64,000 nucleotides of DNA, from the NCBI GenBank assembly GCA_030817875.1, contig JAUSZU010000001.1, positions 4,712,001 through 4,776,000 of the forward strand, given 5' to 3'. A program made the translations under genes and the position numbers. This DNA is from Flavobacterium sp. W4I14. Its GTDB lineage: Bacteria > Bacteroidota > Bacteroidia > Sphingobacteriales > Sphingobacteriaceae. Every line of letters starts with the position of its first letter. Position 1 is the stretch's first letter. Below the pieces are notes generated by a model. That model saw only the letters and a list, made by a program, of their open reading frames with translations. It ran no database searches and was not told where the DNA came from. This document shows positions 44,199 to 52,147 of the stretch, piece after piece.

Positions 44199-45098
44199 AT
44201 GGGAAATCCCCTTAGAATTGAAAGTGTGGCTCAGATCAATAACGAGCGGGGGCAGAAGACCCTGCATCCTTTGGTCAGTGTTCTTGATCAGTCGCAATCG
44301 AAGCCCGTAAAAGAGGCACGTTACATTTCTGATGTGTACATGATCTTTTTAAAAGACGAGAAGTGCGGAGAGATGAAATATGGCCGCAATCACTATGATT
44401 ACGAAGAAGGAACACTTCTTTTTATTGCACCCGGGCAGGTATTTGGTTTTGAGGAAAGCGAAAACATGATACAGCCGACAGGCTGGGGATTATTCTTTCA
44501 TCCCGATCTGATCCGTGGAACCCATCTCGGTAAATGCATTAACGAATACAGCTTTTTCTCTTATGATGTTAATGAAGCACTTCACGTATCTGATGCAGAA
44601 AGAGAAATAGTGCTGGAGTGTTTTAATAAGATCCGGTATGAATTAGCGCACCCTATTGATAAGCACAGCAGGACGTTGATCGTTAGTAACATCGAAATGT
44701 TCCTGAATTATTCTGTTCGCTTTTACGACAGGCAGTTTCTCACCAGAGAACAGGTGCATAAGGATGTATTGACTGGGTTTGAGGGATTACTGAACGAGTA
44801 CTTCCAGTCGGAAAAGCTGCAAACGCTGGGATTGCCCTCCGTTTCGTATTGTGCAGCGCAACTCAACCTGTCTCCAAAATATTTCGGCGATCTGGTAAAA
44901 AAAGAAACAGGAAAATCTGCGCTAGAGTATATACACTTAAAACTGATTGATGCTGCGAAAGAACAGATACTTGATCTCAGCAAATCCGTAAGTGAGGTTG
45001 CTTATAGGCTTGGCTTTAAATATCCCTCACATTTTACCCGTTTCTTTAAACAACAGGTAGGGCATTCGCCGAATGAATACCGGAATTCAATGAATTGA
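44199..45098 (+). CDS. AraC family transcriptional regulator
   Basis: A 299-aa regulator. The N-terminal cupin-like sensor contains YEEGTLLFIAPGQVFGFEE near residue 68. The C-terminal AraC domain has VSYCAAQLNLSPKYFGDLVKK and VSEVAYRLGFKYPSHFTRFFKQ, then GHSPNEYR. It is clearly paralogous to the AraC gene at 52147 (shared RFYDRQF segment before the DNA-binding domain). It lies between the remnant amidohydrolase and the convergent CMD-ABM gene. Confidence 0.9.
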   Translation: MGNPLRIESVAQINNERGQKTLHPLVSVLDQSQSKPVKEARYISDVYMIFLKDEKCGEMKYGRNHYDYEEGTLLFIAPGQVFGFEESENMIQPTGWGLFFHPDLIRGTHLGKCINEYSFFSYDVNEALHVSDAEREIVLECFNKIRYELAHPIDKHSRTLIVSNIEMFLNYSVRFYDRQFLTREQVHKDVLTGFEGLLNEYFQSEKLQTLGLPSVSYCAAQLNLSPKYFGDLVKKETGKSALEYIHLKLIDAAKEQILDLSKSVSEVAYRLGFKYPSHFTRFFKQQVGHSPNEYRNSMN

Positions 45099-45227
45099 TT
45101 GTAGCCGGGAAATAATTTCTTGTCGGCTGCAACTTATAATAAATGTATCACATTGATAACAATGGATTCGTTGATATTAGCCTTAACGCTTTCATAAACC
45201 AGATCCTTTGTCATCCCCGACATAGCC

Positions 45228-46295
45228 CTATTTTAGTTTACTAAAAACCTCCAGCATCGTTTCATTATCTAGGCTGTTCATATCTACCAGTTTTAACGTT
45301 TTTACCATTTTCAGGGTCGTTGTTTTGTAGTGCTGGAAATGTGGTGTTTGCAAATGAGAATGATAGGCTGCTTTATTGGCGTATATTTCTATGATCCTAA
45401 CCTCGGTAGGGTTTTTCTGTTGAAACATAGGAAAAATGGCAATTACACCAGGCTCGATCTTTACAGAAGCGGCGGCCTCCTGCCGTAAAATGGATTTATA
45501 ATCTTCGAGGTATTCTGGTAAAATTTCGATTTCAGAAATACGCACCATCATATCCTTCTCCATTACAGGAACCAATGGTTTTCCGATTATTTTCCTGATG
45601 GTATTTCCCTGTGTTTTATTCACGTTTGTTTCAACCACCATGGCTAATTGCTCCAATTGATTTTCAGTTATGCCTGTATTCTTCCCCATGTTGATATGGG
45701 CCTGCAGTTGACCCTCTACACCTGACATCGAGGCCAGAGCCGCAATTGTTACCATTTCTCTTTGTTGATAACTCAGCACATCACTAACAAAAATGTCGGC
45801 AAATAAATGTTCTTTTAAAAAGGCGTCAACACGTGGTGCAAATACTCCGAAACCCGGGGCAGGTTTTGATTGTGGTGTCTTCGTCAGTTCTTCCAACACT
45901 TTTCTGCCTTGTTCATATTTATTTTTAGGATTATTTTCTACGATAATTGTTTTTCCTACTTTATCGGTGATCCCTTTTTCTGCTCTCTCCTTTGCTACAG
46001 TCATAAAAACGTTAATGGCATTAAGGCTTCTTGGAAAGCCACAATACGCATAAAGCTGAACGAGCGCTTCTTTAATTTCGTTAATAGCAAGTCCGGAATC
46101 CAACCCTTTATTCAATTCCACTTTTAACAGTTCGAGGTTCCCCGTAGCTGTAAGTGCCGAAATCTTTACCAGGCTTTGCTGTTGTGCAGACAAATCCGTA
46201 TTGGCTGTTTTGTTTGGTTGTGCATTCATTTTGATCATACTTATTGTGAGCACAAAAAATAGTATCCCTTTTAAAAATTTCCTTTTGCCCATCAT
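45228..46295 (-). CDS. Carboxymuconolactone decarboxylase-like protein fused to ABM domain
   Basis: A 355-aa protein with a signal-like hydrophobic N-terminus (FLKGILFFVLTISMIKMNAQ). Two CMD/AhpD-type domains follow: EIKEALVQLYAYCGFPRSLNAI near 88-110, where a single Cys is kept rather than CxxC, and EMVTIAALASMSGVEGQLQAHINMG near 185-210. The last about 95 residues are an antibiotic-biosynthesis-monooxygenase (ABM) ferredoxin-like domain (MVRISEIEILPEYLEDYKSIL, then IEIYANKAAYHSHLQTPHF). The fused arrangement suggests a periplasmic lactone- or peroxide-handling enzyme. It follows a cupin gene by 8 bp in one operon. Confidence 0.85.
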   Translation of the reverse strand: MMGKRKFLKGILFFVLTISMIKMNAQPNKTANTDLSAQQQSLVKISALTATGNLELLKVELNKGLDSGLAINEIKEALVQLYAYCGFPRSLNAINVFMTVAKERAEKGITDKVGKTIIVENNPKNKYEQGRKVLEELTKTPQSKPAPGFGVFAPRVDAFLKEHLFADIFVSDVLSYQQREMVTIAALASMSGVEGQLQAHINMGKNTGITENQLEQLAMVVETNVNKTQGNTIRKIIGKPLVPVMEKDMMVRISEIEILPEYLEDYKSILRQEAAASVKIEPGVIAIFPMFQQKNPTEVRIIEIYANKAAYHSHLQTPHFQHYKTTTLKMVKTLKLVDMNSLDNETMLEVFSKLK

Positions 46296-46303
46296 TTGAT
46301 TGC

Positions 46304-46810
46304 TTAATTTTTGTTCGCTGCGTTGAACTCTTCATCAGTTACAGGGTTTAACCAAACTGCGTTGGTTTCGCCTTCATAATTGGTAATGGCAATGTGTACC
46401 ATTTGTGTACTGGCAGTAGCTCCGTGCCAGTGTTGCACATTTTCTGGAATATTGATTACATCACCTTTTTTAATGACTTGAGCTGTTTTCCCTTTTTCCT
46501 GGTATAGGCCCTCGCCTTCGGTTACAATCAGTATCTGCCCTTTAGGATGCGTATGCCAGTTGGTTCTTGCCCCTGGTTCAAAAGTTACGCTACCCAACAC
46601 AAAATCGTTGTTCTTATCTTTTGCCAGAAGTGTTTGCAGATAAGCATCTCCCGTAAAATATCCATTGGTTAATTTTTCTCCTTTAGGGAAAAGAGCCGTG
46701 GTGTTTTTTGTTATCATTTTTTCTTGATTTTTATTGTTATTGCAGGCCGTTATAGAGAATGAAATTCCCATTATAAAAGCTAATAATATTATCCTGAAAA
46801 TTGTTTTCAT
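46304..46810 (-). CDS. Cupin domain lipoprotein
   Basis: A 168-aa protein. MKTIFRIILLAFIMGISFSITACNN has a lipobox (ITAC, Cys about 23). The double-stranded beta-helix carries cupin motif 1 NWHTHPKGQILIVTEGEG (His-x-His...Glu) and motif 2 NIPENVQHWHGA, so a metal site is likely. Similar cupins are often encoded with CMD proteins, as here (8 bp before the CMD-ABM gene). Both would act outside the cytoplasm. Substrate unknown. Confidence 0.88.
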   Translation of the reverse strand: MKTIFRIILLAFIMGISFSITACNNNKNQEKMITKNTTALFPKGEKLTNGYFTGDAYLQTLLAKDKNNDFVLGSVTFEPGARTNWHTHPKGQILIVTEGEGLYQEKGKTAQVIKKGDVINIPENVQHWHGATASTQMVHIAITNYEGETNAVWLNPVTDEEFNAANKN

Positions 46811-47428
46811 TGCAATGAAGTTTATTTTATCGTACTAATTCACGGTTATTTTTAGTTTCAGATCGCATTTCTTACCAACGGTACCGCAAAGTTCGCCATT
46901 AAAGCTTGCGATGGGCTTATACAGAATACTGTTTTATTTACCAGTTTTACCGTTTTTTCACTAAATAGACATGGCTGTGGCCCTGCTTATTAATTTGCAT
47001 AGTACTTATTCACCAGATTATTTTGGCTACTTCATTAAAAAAAAGAAATAGATATTACAGCATAGGAATGATATTGGGACTGAGAAAATGAATAATTTGG
47101 TATTTCCAGAAAACGAAAAAGCCCGTAAACATTTAATTTACAGGCTTTTAGTTAAATTTAAAACTATTTTCGCGGGCTGAACGGGGCTACAATCGAACCC
47201 TTAGCCCCGCTTTTATTATTATTAAACGATCAAATAAACAATCAAAATACTGATATAGAGCCGATTAAAAACATTCCTCAGTTAACTCCAAATAAATCTG
47301 TTCAAAACTCTCAAGGAAAAAAAAGAAAAAACGGTGGACCCAAAATTTAATTTTTTACCCGAAAAAATAGTGAGCGTAAAAATATCGAACACCTTAATTC
47401 CCTAGAGCAGGTTCCAAACCACGCAGTT
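46811..47428. other. Intergenic segment with a displaced tRNA-Asp flank and a coding remnant
   Basis: No intact gene. From about 47083 to 47175 the sequence is almost the same as 59041-59132, which is the terminator side of tRNA-Asp copy 2; the match ends within the first bases of the tRNA. Beyond it, a T-arm-like word (GGGTTCGATTGTAGCCCC on the minus strand) suggests the 3' end of a former tRNA. From 47175 to 47349 a plus-strand frame without a start reads EPLAPLLLLLNDQINNQN and ends at a stop. The rest is featureless AT-rich DNA. Confidence 0.45.
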
Positions 47429-48166
47429 TTAAACAAGCGAAGCTCCTCCATCTACGAACATTTCCGTACCGGTAATGAAGCTGGCCTTCTCTGATGCCAG
47501 AAATGTTATAGCATTGACTATATCCTCTGATTTTCCGGCTCGTCCCAAAGGGATAGGTGCGACTACTTGGTCCTGAAGTTCTTTAGATAGATCAGTTAAC
47601 TGTGCTGTTTCTGTAGGGCCGGGGCTAACTATATTGATTCTGATTTTTCTCGATTTTAATTCGATAGCCCAGATTTTTGAAAAGGTCCTTAACGCTGCTT
47701 TACTGGCACAGTAAACACTCATCGTTTCGTAGGATTTAACCGAAGATATGCTGCCTGTCAACACAATAGCACCACCGTCTTTTAGCAGTGGTAGCGCGCC
47801 CTGAACAGTGAGTATCGATCCTCTTATGTTTGTATCAAAAACACGCTCATAGTGTTCCTCGGTGATTCCACCGATAGGAAAACCGAATCCGCCTGTTCCT
47901 GCATTGGACAAAAGAATATCGATTTGTCCTTTTTCTTCTTCAACAATTTTGAAAAGCCACTCAACATCTTCGCGCCTTCCCGAATCTGCATTTACCGCTC
48001 TTATGTTGCTTCCTATTTCCTTCACCACTTTATCCAGAAGTTCCTGCCTTCGGCCTGTGATGAATACAAACGCGCCTTCGGTTACAAACCGTTTTGCGGC
48101 TTCAAGACCTATACCTGTTGCACCACCTGTAATAACAACTACTTTATTTTGAAATTGAGCTTCCAT
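47429..48166 (-). CDS. Classical SDR family oxidoreductase
   Basis: I start at 48164-48166 (MEAQFQNKVVVITGG); the upstream ATG at 48212 adds 16 unlikely residues. The 245-aa protein has TGGATGIGLE near residue 12, NAGTGGFGFP near 86, VLTGSISSVKSYETMSVYCASK near 132-153 with the catalytic Ser-Tyr-Lys set, and SPGPTETAQ near 180. The C-terminal FITGTEMFVDGGASLV is the common end of FabG-type SDRs. It is the last gene of a leftward series with MazG-like, NTF2-like and Tag genes. Confidence 0.9.
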   Translation of the reverse strand: MEAQFQNKVVVITGGATGIGLEAAKRFVTEGAFVFITGRRQELLDKVVKEIGSNIRAVNADSGRREDVEWLFKIVEEEKGQIDILLSNAGTGGFGFPIGGITEEHYERVFDTNIRGSILTVQGALPLLKDGGAIVLTGSISSVKSYETMSVYCASKAALRTFSKIWAIELKSRKIRINIVSPGPTETAQLTDLSKELQDQVVAPIPLGRAGKSEDIVNAITFLASEKASFITGTEMFVDGGASLV

Positions 48167-48224
48167 AATTTGTTTTTTATTGTTTCTTTTTGACCCTACT
48201 GTACTGTGCCTCATTCTGTATTAC

Positions 48225-48548
48225 CTATCCGGGCATCATGTCCTCTGTTTTATCCAAAAAGTTTCCGACAGCCTTTTGGATATCTATTCCAGACCGCGCT
48301 GCGATAACAATGAGCCACCAAATATTCTCACCCAGCTTGTGCTCCAGCTCTTCTTGTGCACCGGTCTTCGGCCATCGTTTTTGTTGTGACATGATATCCC
48401 TGCCCACCAATGCTGCATCGGTTAAAAATGCCAAAGCATCTTCTTCCAATGTCCATTCGCTACCGTGATGTTCGACTTCAATTGCATGGTATTTTTCTCT
48501 TAATGCAAGGGAACGGCTGATGATCGTTTCAAAAGATTCATTTTTCAT
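48225..48548 (-). CDS. MazG-like small protein
   Basis: A 107-aa helical protein with ALAFLTDAALVGRDIMSQQKRWP and LEHKLGENIWWLIVIAARSGIDI, which resembles the all-alpha NTP pyrophosphohydrolase (MazG-like) fold, with E-x-x-x-x-x-D pairs that could bind metal. The gene lies 13 bp from the NTF2-like gene and belongs to the same leftward series. Specificity cannot be assigned. Confidence 0.65.
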   Translation of the reverse strand: MKNESFETIISRSLALREKYHAIEVEHHGSEWTLEEDALAFLTDAALVGRDIMSQQKRWPKTGAQEELEHKLGENIWWLIVIAARSGIDIQKAVGNFLDKTEDMMPG

Positions 48549-48561
48549 ATTGTTCTATGTT

Positions 48562-48900
48562 TTAGTGTGAAAGGTCGGCTTTTACAAACGCAATTTTATC
48601 TCCCTTGAATGTAATGTCGAAAAGTCCCCCGATGTTTCCTTCGGAAAAACTACCTGAGAATCTGACTTCGAGATGGACCTGATCTTCATTAACCTGATCC
48701 AGCTTCTCCAATTCGGTCCGCGTATTATACCCGATAAAATAGCTGTTAAAATAATCCTTTATACCTTCGTGCCCTTTAAATACCTTTCCGACTGAAGGAT
48801 CATCGAGTACGGCATCCGGCAAGTAAAAGCTGAGGTATTGCGCTGTGTCAAATGAATTGCCTGCAGCAATCCAGTCGTTTATTAAGGTGGGTATGTTCAT
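48562..48900 (-). CDS. SnoaL/NTF2-like domain protein
   Basis: I start at the ATG at 48898-48900 (MNIPTLINDWIAAGN); the longer frame begins at a GTG and would overlap the Tag gene. The 112-aa protein has FDTAQYLSFYLPDAVLDDPSVGKVFKG, the usual SnoaL entry with the helix-sheet cone. Such small proteins bind hydrophobic ligands or isomerise them. It is in line with the Tag gene (5 bp) and MazG-like gene (13 bp). Confidence 0.8.
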   Translation of the reverse strand: MNIPTLINDWIAAGNSFDTAQYLSFYLPDAVLDDPSVGKVFKGHEGIKDYFNSYFIGYNTRTELEKLDQVNEDQVHLEVRFSGSFSEGNIGGLFDITFKGDKIAFVKADLSH

Positions 48901-48905
48901 AATAT

Positions 48906-49454
48906 TTATTGTTTTAACCACATAGGTTTCAGTTTAAGTATCTTTTTATGGACCGGACAGCTTTCGGCATGAGCGCCCGGTAGATAACCGATGCTCATCA
49001 AGAACTCGCCCACTATTTCGCCACCGGTAAAACGGAAGTTTTTCTTAAAAAGCTTCACCCATTCCACTTTTGTTTTGGGATGCTGGTGCTCTAGCCATTT
49101 TTCAAAAGAGCCATGCTCTTTTTGCAATTCCAGTATTTTCTTTGCGTTTTGAATTGCTGCATTTACCTTAAGCTTGTTGCGTATAATCCCTGGATCACCC
49201 AGAAGCCTTTCCTGATCTTTTTCACCATAGCCTGCTACTTTATTAATGCTGAATCCATCATAGGCCCTGCGAAAATTTTCCTCTTTCTTTAAGATGGTCT
49301 CCCAGCTTAGGCCCGCCTGGTTGATTTCCATGATCAGCCTTCCAAACAGCTCATTATCATCATGGATGGGGAACCCATAATGATGGTCGTGATATTTTTG
49401 GTGGAGACTCCTACTGGGCTCATTCATTGTGGGGATATAGCTGCAATAACTCAT
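48906..49454 (-). CDS. tag: DNA-3-methyladenine glycosylase I
   Basis: A 182-aa Tag-family glycosylase. It has YHDHHYGFPIHDDNELFGRL near residues 20-39, LSWETILKKEENFRRAYDGF near 52-71, and FTGGEIVGEFLMSIGYLPGAHAESC near 142. Cys 4, the N-terminal His and the C-terminal Cys/His are probable zinc ligands. It removes 3-methyladenine from alkylated DNA. The N-terminal region (YIPTMNEPSRSLHQ) is longer than in E. coli Tag but otherwise the protein is normal. It leads the leftward four-gene series with NTF2-like, MazG-like and SDR genes. Confidence 0.88.
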   Translation of the reverse strand: MSYCSYIPTMNEPSRSLHQKYHDHHYGFPIHDDNELFGRLIMEINQAGLSWETILKKEENFRRAYDGFSINKVAGYGEKDQERLLGDPGIIRNKLKVNAAIQNAKKILELQKEHGSFEKWLEHQHPKTKVEWVKLFKKNFRFTGGEIVGEFLMSIGYLPGAHAESCPVHKKILKLKPMWLKQ

Positions 49455-49602
49455 GGTAGTGTCTTTTTGTTTAACAATACAAATGTATCCAGGGTTTTAA
49501 AGGAAAGGTTCGCCAAAATGGACAAATCTGTTGCCGTTTTGACGAACCTAAAAAATCTGTTCGAAGGTTTTTATAGCATGTACATGGTCTCTTTCAAAAA
49601 CA

Positions 49603-50604
49603 TTAAGACTCAATGCTATGCAGATGGGTATCCGGAATATCCCGAATTATGTCTGTTCCATAGGCAGAGCCCGGAGACTGATAACCTGTAGAGAAATCAT
49701 TATTAAGAATGCGGTTCGCCACCGCTACCACGGACAGCGGTGTAAGATTATATCCAGACGGCGCATCGATGTAAGCCTTTACTACCTTACCATCTTTACC
49801 GGTAACCTCTGCAGATATTCCATTACGCCCTGCAGCACGCTCTGCCTCGGTCGGGCCATCGGGCAACTGGTCCGCGACTATTTCCTGCAGCTCGGCAGCC
49901 GGGAGTTTCAACGAAAAATATTCTTCGATATTGGGTATCCGGGTAGACTTATAGCTCAATATGATGCCTCCTAAAGGCGTCGGCATGCATTCCACATCTT
50001 CATTGCCAAATGCGAATACTTTCGTGCCGTGGTTTTCACTTTGAACCAGCTCTCCGTCCTTGCGGACCAATAAACCCAGGTCGGCAATATTTTTGCTGCT
50101 CAGTACAGACCCCTTTGAAAAACCGCCGAAGTGCCGGAAGCCTACTTTAAGGCCGATTGGCTCCTTTACCTGCTGTGATAGATAAACAACAAGCGCATCA
50201 TAACTTACAAAAAGTCCTGCGCCTGACATTAATTGTATGCCCGCTTCTTTGGCCCGGTCATCCAGGGATTCTGCCAGCTTATAGGTTTCCAGTTCTGCAC
50301 TGATGTCCAGATAGTGGACACCGGCTCTCAAACATGCATCGATCGCCTGTTGGGCCGTATGCTGGAACGGGCCGGCAGCATTGATCAATACTTTTTTACC
50401 TGCCAGGGCAAGTTGCCATGCATGCTGGTCATCTACAGTGAACACGTGATAAGGAACCCCTAGGTCTGTGGCCAGCTCTTGTATTCGGTCCGCTTCCCTG
50501 CCTGCGATTTCGAAGTCAAGGTTCAGTTCTTTTGCGCGGGCTGCAATAATTTTTCCTGTGTATCCTGCTGCTCCGTACAGAAGCATTTTGTTTGAACTAT
50601 TCAT
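49603..50604 (-). CDS. Saccharopine dehydrogenase-like NAD(P)-binding protein
   Basis: A 333-aa protein. The Rossmann motif LYGAAGYTGKIIAARAKE (residues 9-26) is typical of the saccharopine-dehydrogenase / trans-acting enoyl reductase group. LINAAGPFQHTAQQAIDACLRAGVHYLDISAE follows near 74-105. The C-terminal half is the substrate domain. The reaction is unknown; enoyl reductase or a similar hydride transfer is inferred from fold. The promoter region upstream holds a TetR operator-like dyad (50668-50685), so it is probably repressed by the TetR protein encoded next to it. Confidence 0.85.
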   Translation of the reverse strand: MNSSNKMLLYGAAGYTGKIIAARAKELNLDFEIAGREADRIQELATDLGVPYHVFTVDDQHAWQLALAGKKVLINAAGPFQHTAQQAIDACLRAGVHYLDISAELETYKLAESLDDRAKEAGIQLMSGAGLFVSYDALVVYLSQQVKEPIGLKVGFRHFGGFSKGSVLSSKNIADLGLLVRKDGELVQSENHGTKVFAFGNEDVECMPTPLGGIILSYKSTRIPNIEEYFSLKLPAAELQEIVADQLPDGPTEAERAAGRNGISAEVTGKDGKVVKAYIDAPSGYNLTPLSVVAVANRILNNDFSTGYQSPGSAYGTDIIRDIPDTHLHSIES

Positions 50605-50667
50605 TTTTTTTGTAACGATTGTTTTAAAATTAAAGACTAAGAACTACTTAATTATTGTGATTATTAT

Positions 50668-50685
50668 CTGTAACAATCGTTACAG
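50668..50685. promoter_or_regulatory. TetR operator, enoyl reductase-like gene promoter
   Basis: CTGTAAC and GTTACAG flank the spacer AATC. The word matches the central part of the dyad upstream of the neighbouring TetR gene. A further half-site (TGTAACGATTG) lies at 50611. Repression of the downstream gene at 49603 is inferred. Confidence 0.75.
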
Positions 50686-50700
50686 AATAAATTAAAAAAA

Positions 50701-51279
50701 TTATCTGCTTAACTGGGTGATCAGAAACTGGGCCATCTTTTTGATCCTGGTTTTGTCACGGTGTATGATAAAGGACTCGTGCCAGCCACTGAAATGGTTA
50801 ATAATAAAATCAGTTAGCATTTCGCTATCCTCAGAAATTGTAATCTCTTTCTTGGCCAGTGCCTTTGTTACCAATCCCAATATCAGGTGATAGGTAAAGT
50901 CATTATCTGCCTTCAGGATTTTCTGTACCTGTTCATCTGAAACGGCCACTTCAAATGTGGTCCTGATGGCCAGGCAACTGTCGGGCTCATTTGTGATCGT
51001 ATGGGCAGAGGCCATAATAAATTTTTCGATTGCTTTTATCGGTGAACCGATCAGTTTCAATTGCTTTTTGGCCGCCTCCATCCTGGATTCTGTATAATGC
51101 TTGATGCAGCGCACAAATAACTGGTGCTTATCACCTATCGTGTTATAGATGCTGCTGGCATTTACACCCATAGCATCGCAAAGGTCCCGCATCGAGGTTC
51201 CCGCGTATCCCTTTTTCCAAAATAGATCCATTGCTCTGGAAACCGCCAGGTCTTCATCAAATTCTACGTTTCTTGCCAT
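50701..51279 (-). CDS. TetR/AcrR family transcriptional regulator
   Basis: A 192-aa repressor with the N-terminal helix-turn-helix MDLFWKKGYAGTSMRDLCDAMGVNASSIYNTIGDKHQLF (about residues 17-55), the YxxxGDK/S-type recognition-helix end common to TetR proteins. The C-terminal part binds an unknown ligand. It sits between two operator dyads, so it probably controls itself and the enoyl-reductase-like gene downstream at 49603-50604, transcribed in the same direction. Confidence 0.9.
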   Translation of the reverse strand: MARNVEFDEDLAVSRAMDLFWKKGYAGTSMRDLCDAMGVNASSIYNTIGDKHQLFVRCIKHYTESRMEAAKKQLKLIGSPIKAIEKFIMASAHTITNEPDSCLAIRTTFEVAVSDEQVQKILKADNDFTYHLILGLVTKALAKKEITISEDSEMLTDFIINHFSGWHESFIIHRDKTRIKKMAQFLITQLSR

Positions 51280-51300
51280 AATCTGAATGCAAATGTAGGT

Positions 51301-51330
51301 ATTTTTCTGTAACGAGTGTTACAGAAAAAT
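51301..51330. promoter_or_regulatory. Perfect dyad operator upstream of TetR gene
   Basis: ATTTTTCTGTAAC (51301-51313) is the exact complement of GTTACAGAAAAAT (51318-51330) with a 4-bp spacer GAGT, 22 bp before the tetR ATG. It is the strongest operator candidate in the window and shares the CTGTAAC-N4-GTTACAG core with 50668-50685. Confidence 0.85.
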
Positions 51331-51352
51331 AAAATTGACATAGCTTAGATAA

Positions 51353-52147
51353 TTACGGTACAAGTTCAAACCTGGTCGGTACTACGGTTTTTCCGGCTAC
51401 ATTAAAATCCGTTAGGGTATGAGCAGGCTTGGTCTCCCCGAAAGGAAAATAGGTATAGCACAACGACCCAATATCATAAACATCGCACTGGTATACACCA
51501 CAGCTCGTAATGTAATCCAATGGAAAATCGGCGAGTTCATCCAGGTAATCACGGGTTGCCAATAAATAGGTTTGGCCGGGTACGCTGTTTTTCAGCAACC
51601 GGTGCGCATCCACTAGGATATTACCATACAATTTATTAAAACGGTCTACCACGAATTCCTCCATGTCACCATAATGCACCACTGCTTTGAGGCCCAATCC
51701 AACTACGGACGGGAACTGTACACTGTAAATTTCAATATGGTTCCTGAACCGGTCCAGCATCCGGGTAAATTCATCCAACACCTCCTTTATGGAAGGCGGT
51801 ACCCCGAACCGGTAGAACAATATAGCATCACCTTCTATCTCAGAAATCGAAAATGAAGTCCTGTTCTCAGCGATAATCGCCTTAAACAACTGGCCGATGA
51901 TCTTCATCCCGTCGGCTGCATTTATGGTCCTGATAAAGTGCGAGTAACCACTGATATCAACAATAAACAGCGTTCCTTTTTTTACATTTTGCATAATTGG
52001 ATTTTCCATACTGTAAAGTTCAGAAATAGATGAATTGTACCTGTAGCCATATCCGCTATTTGCTAAGCCGTTTTGACTGCACTTAGATTTTTGATGTCCT
52101 GCAGAAGTCGAAAGCATGATCTCTCTTGTGCCGGACTCAAAGTACAT
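51353..52147 (-). CDS. Nucleotide cyclase-like (DUF2652-type) protein coupled to AraC
   Basis: A 264-aa protein. Residues about 55-200 have the class III nucleotide cyclase pattern: FIVDISGYSHF with the first metal Asp (64), EIEGDAILFY with the second (107), and VHYGDMEEFVV later. I recognise it as DUF2652-like. The N-terminal 46 residues look unstructured, and an alternative start is M47. However, the ATG at 52147 overlaps the TGA of the AraC gene (TGATG), supporting translational coupling. The cytosolic cyclase domain with both metal Asp residues could be active; whether it makes a cyclic nucleotide is unknown. It may sense or signal together with the coupled AraC regulator. Confidence 0.75.
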   Translation of the reverse strand: MYFESGTREIMLSTSAGHQKSKCSQNGLANSGYGYRYNSSISELYSMENPIMQNVKKGTLFIVDISGYSHFIRTINAADGMKIIGQLFKAIIAENRTSFSISEIEGDAILFYRFGVPPSIKEVLDEFTRMLDRFRNHIEIYSVQFPSVVGLGLKAVVHYGDMEEFVVDRFNKLYGNILVDAHRLLKNSVPGQTYLLATRDYLDELADFPLDYITSCGVYQCDVYDIGSLCYTYFPFGETKPAHTLTDFNVAGKTVVPTRFELVP

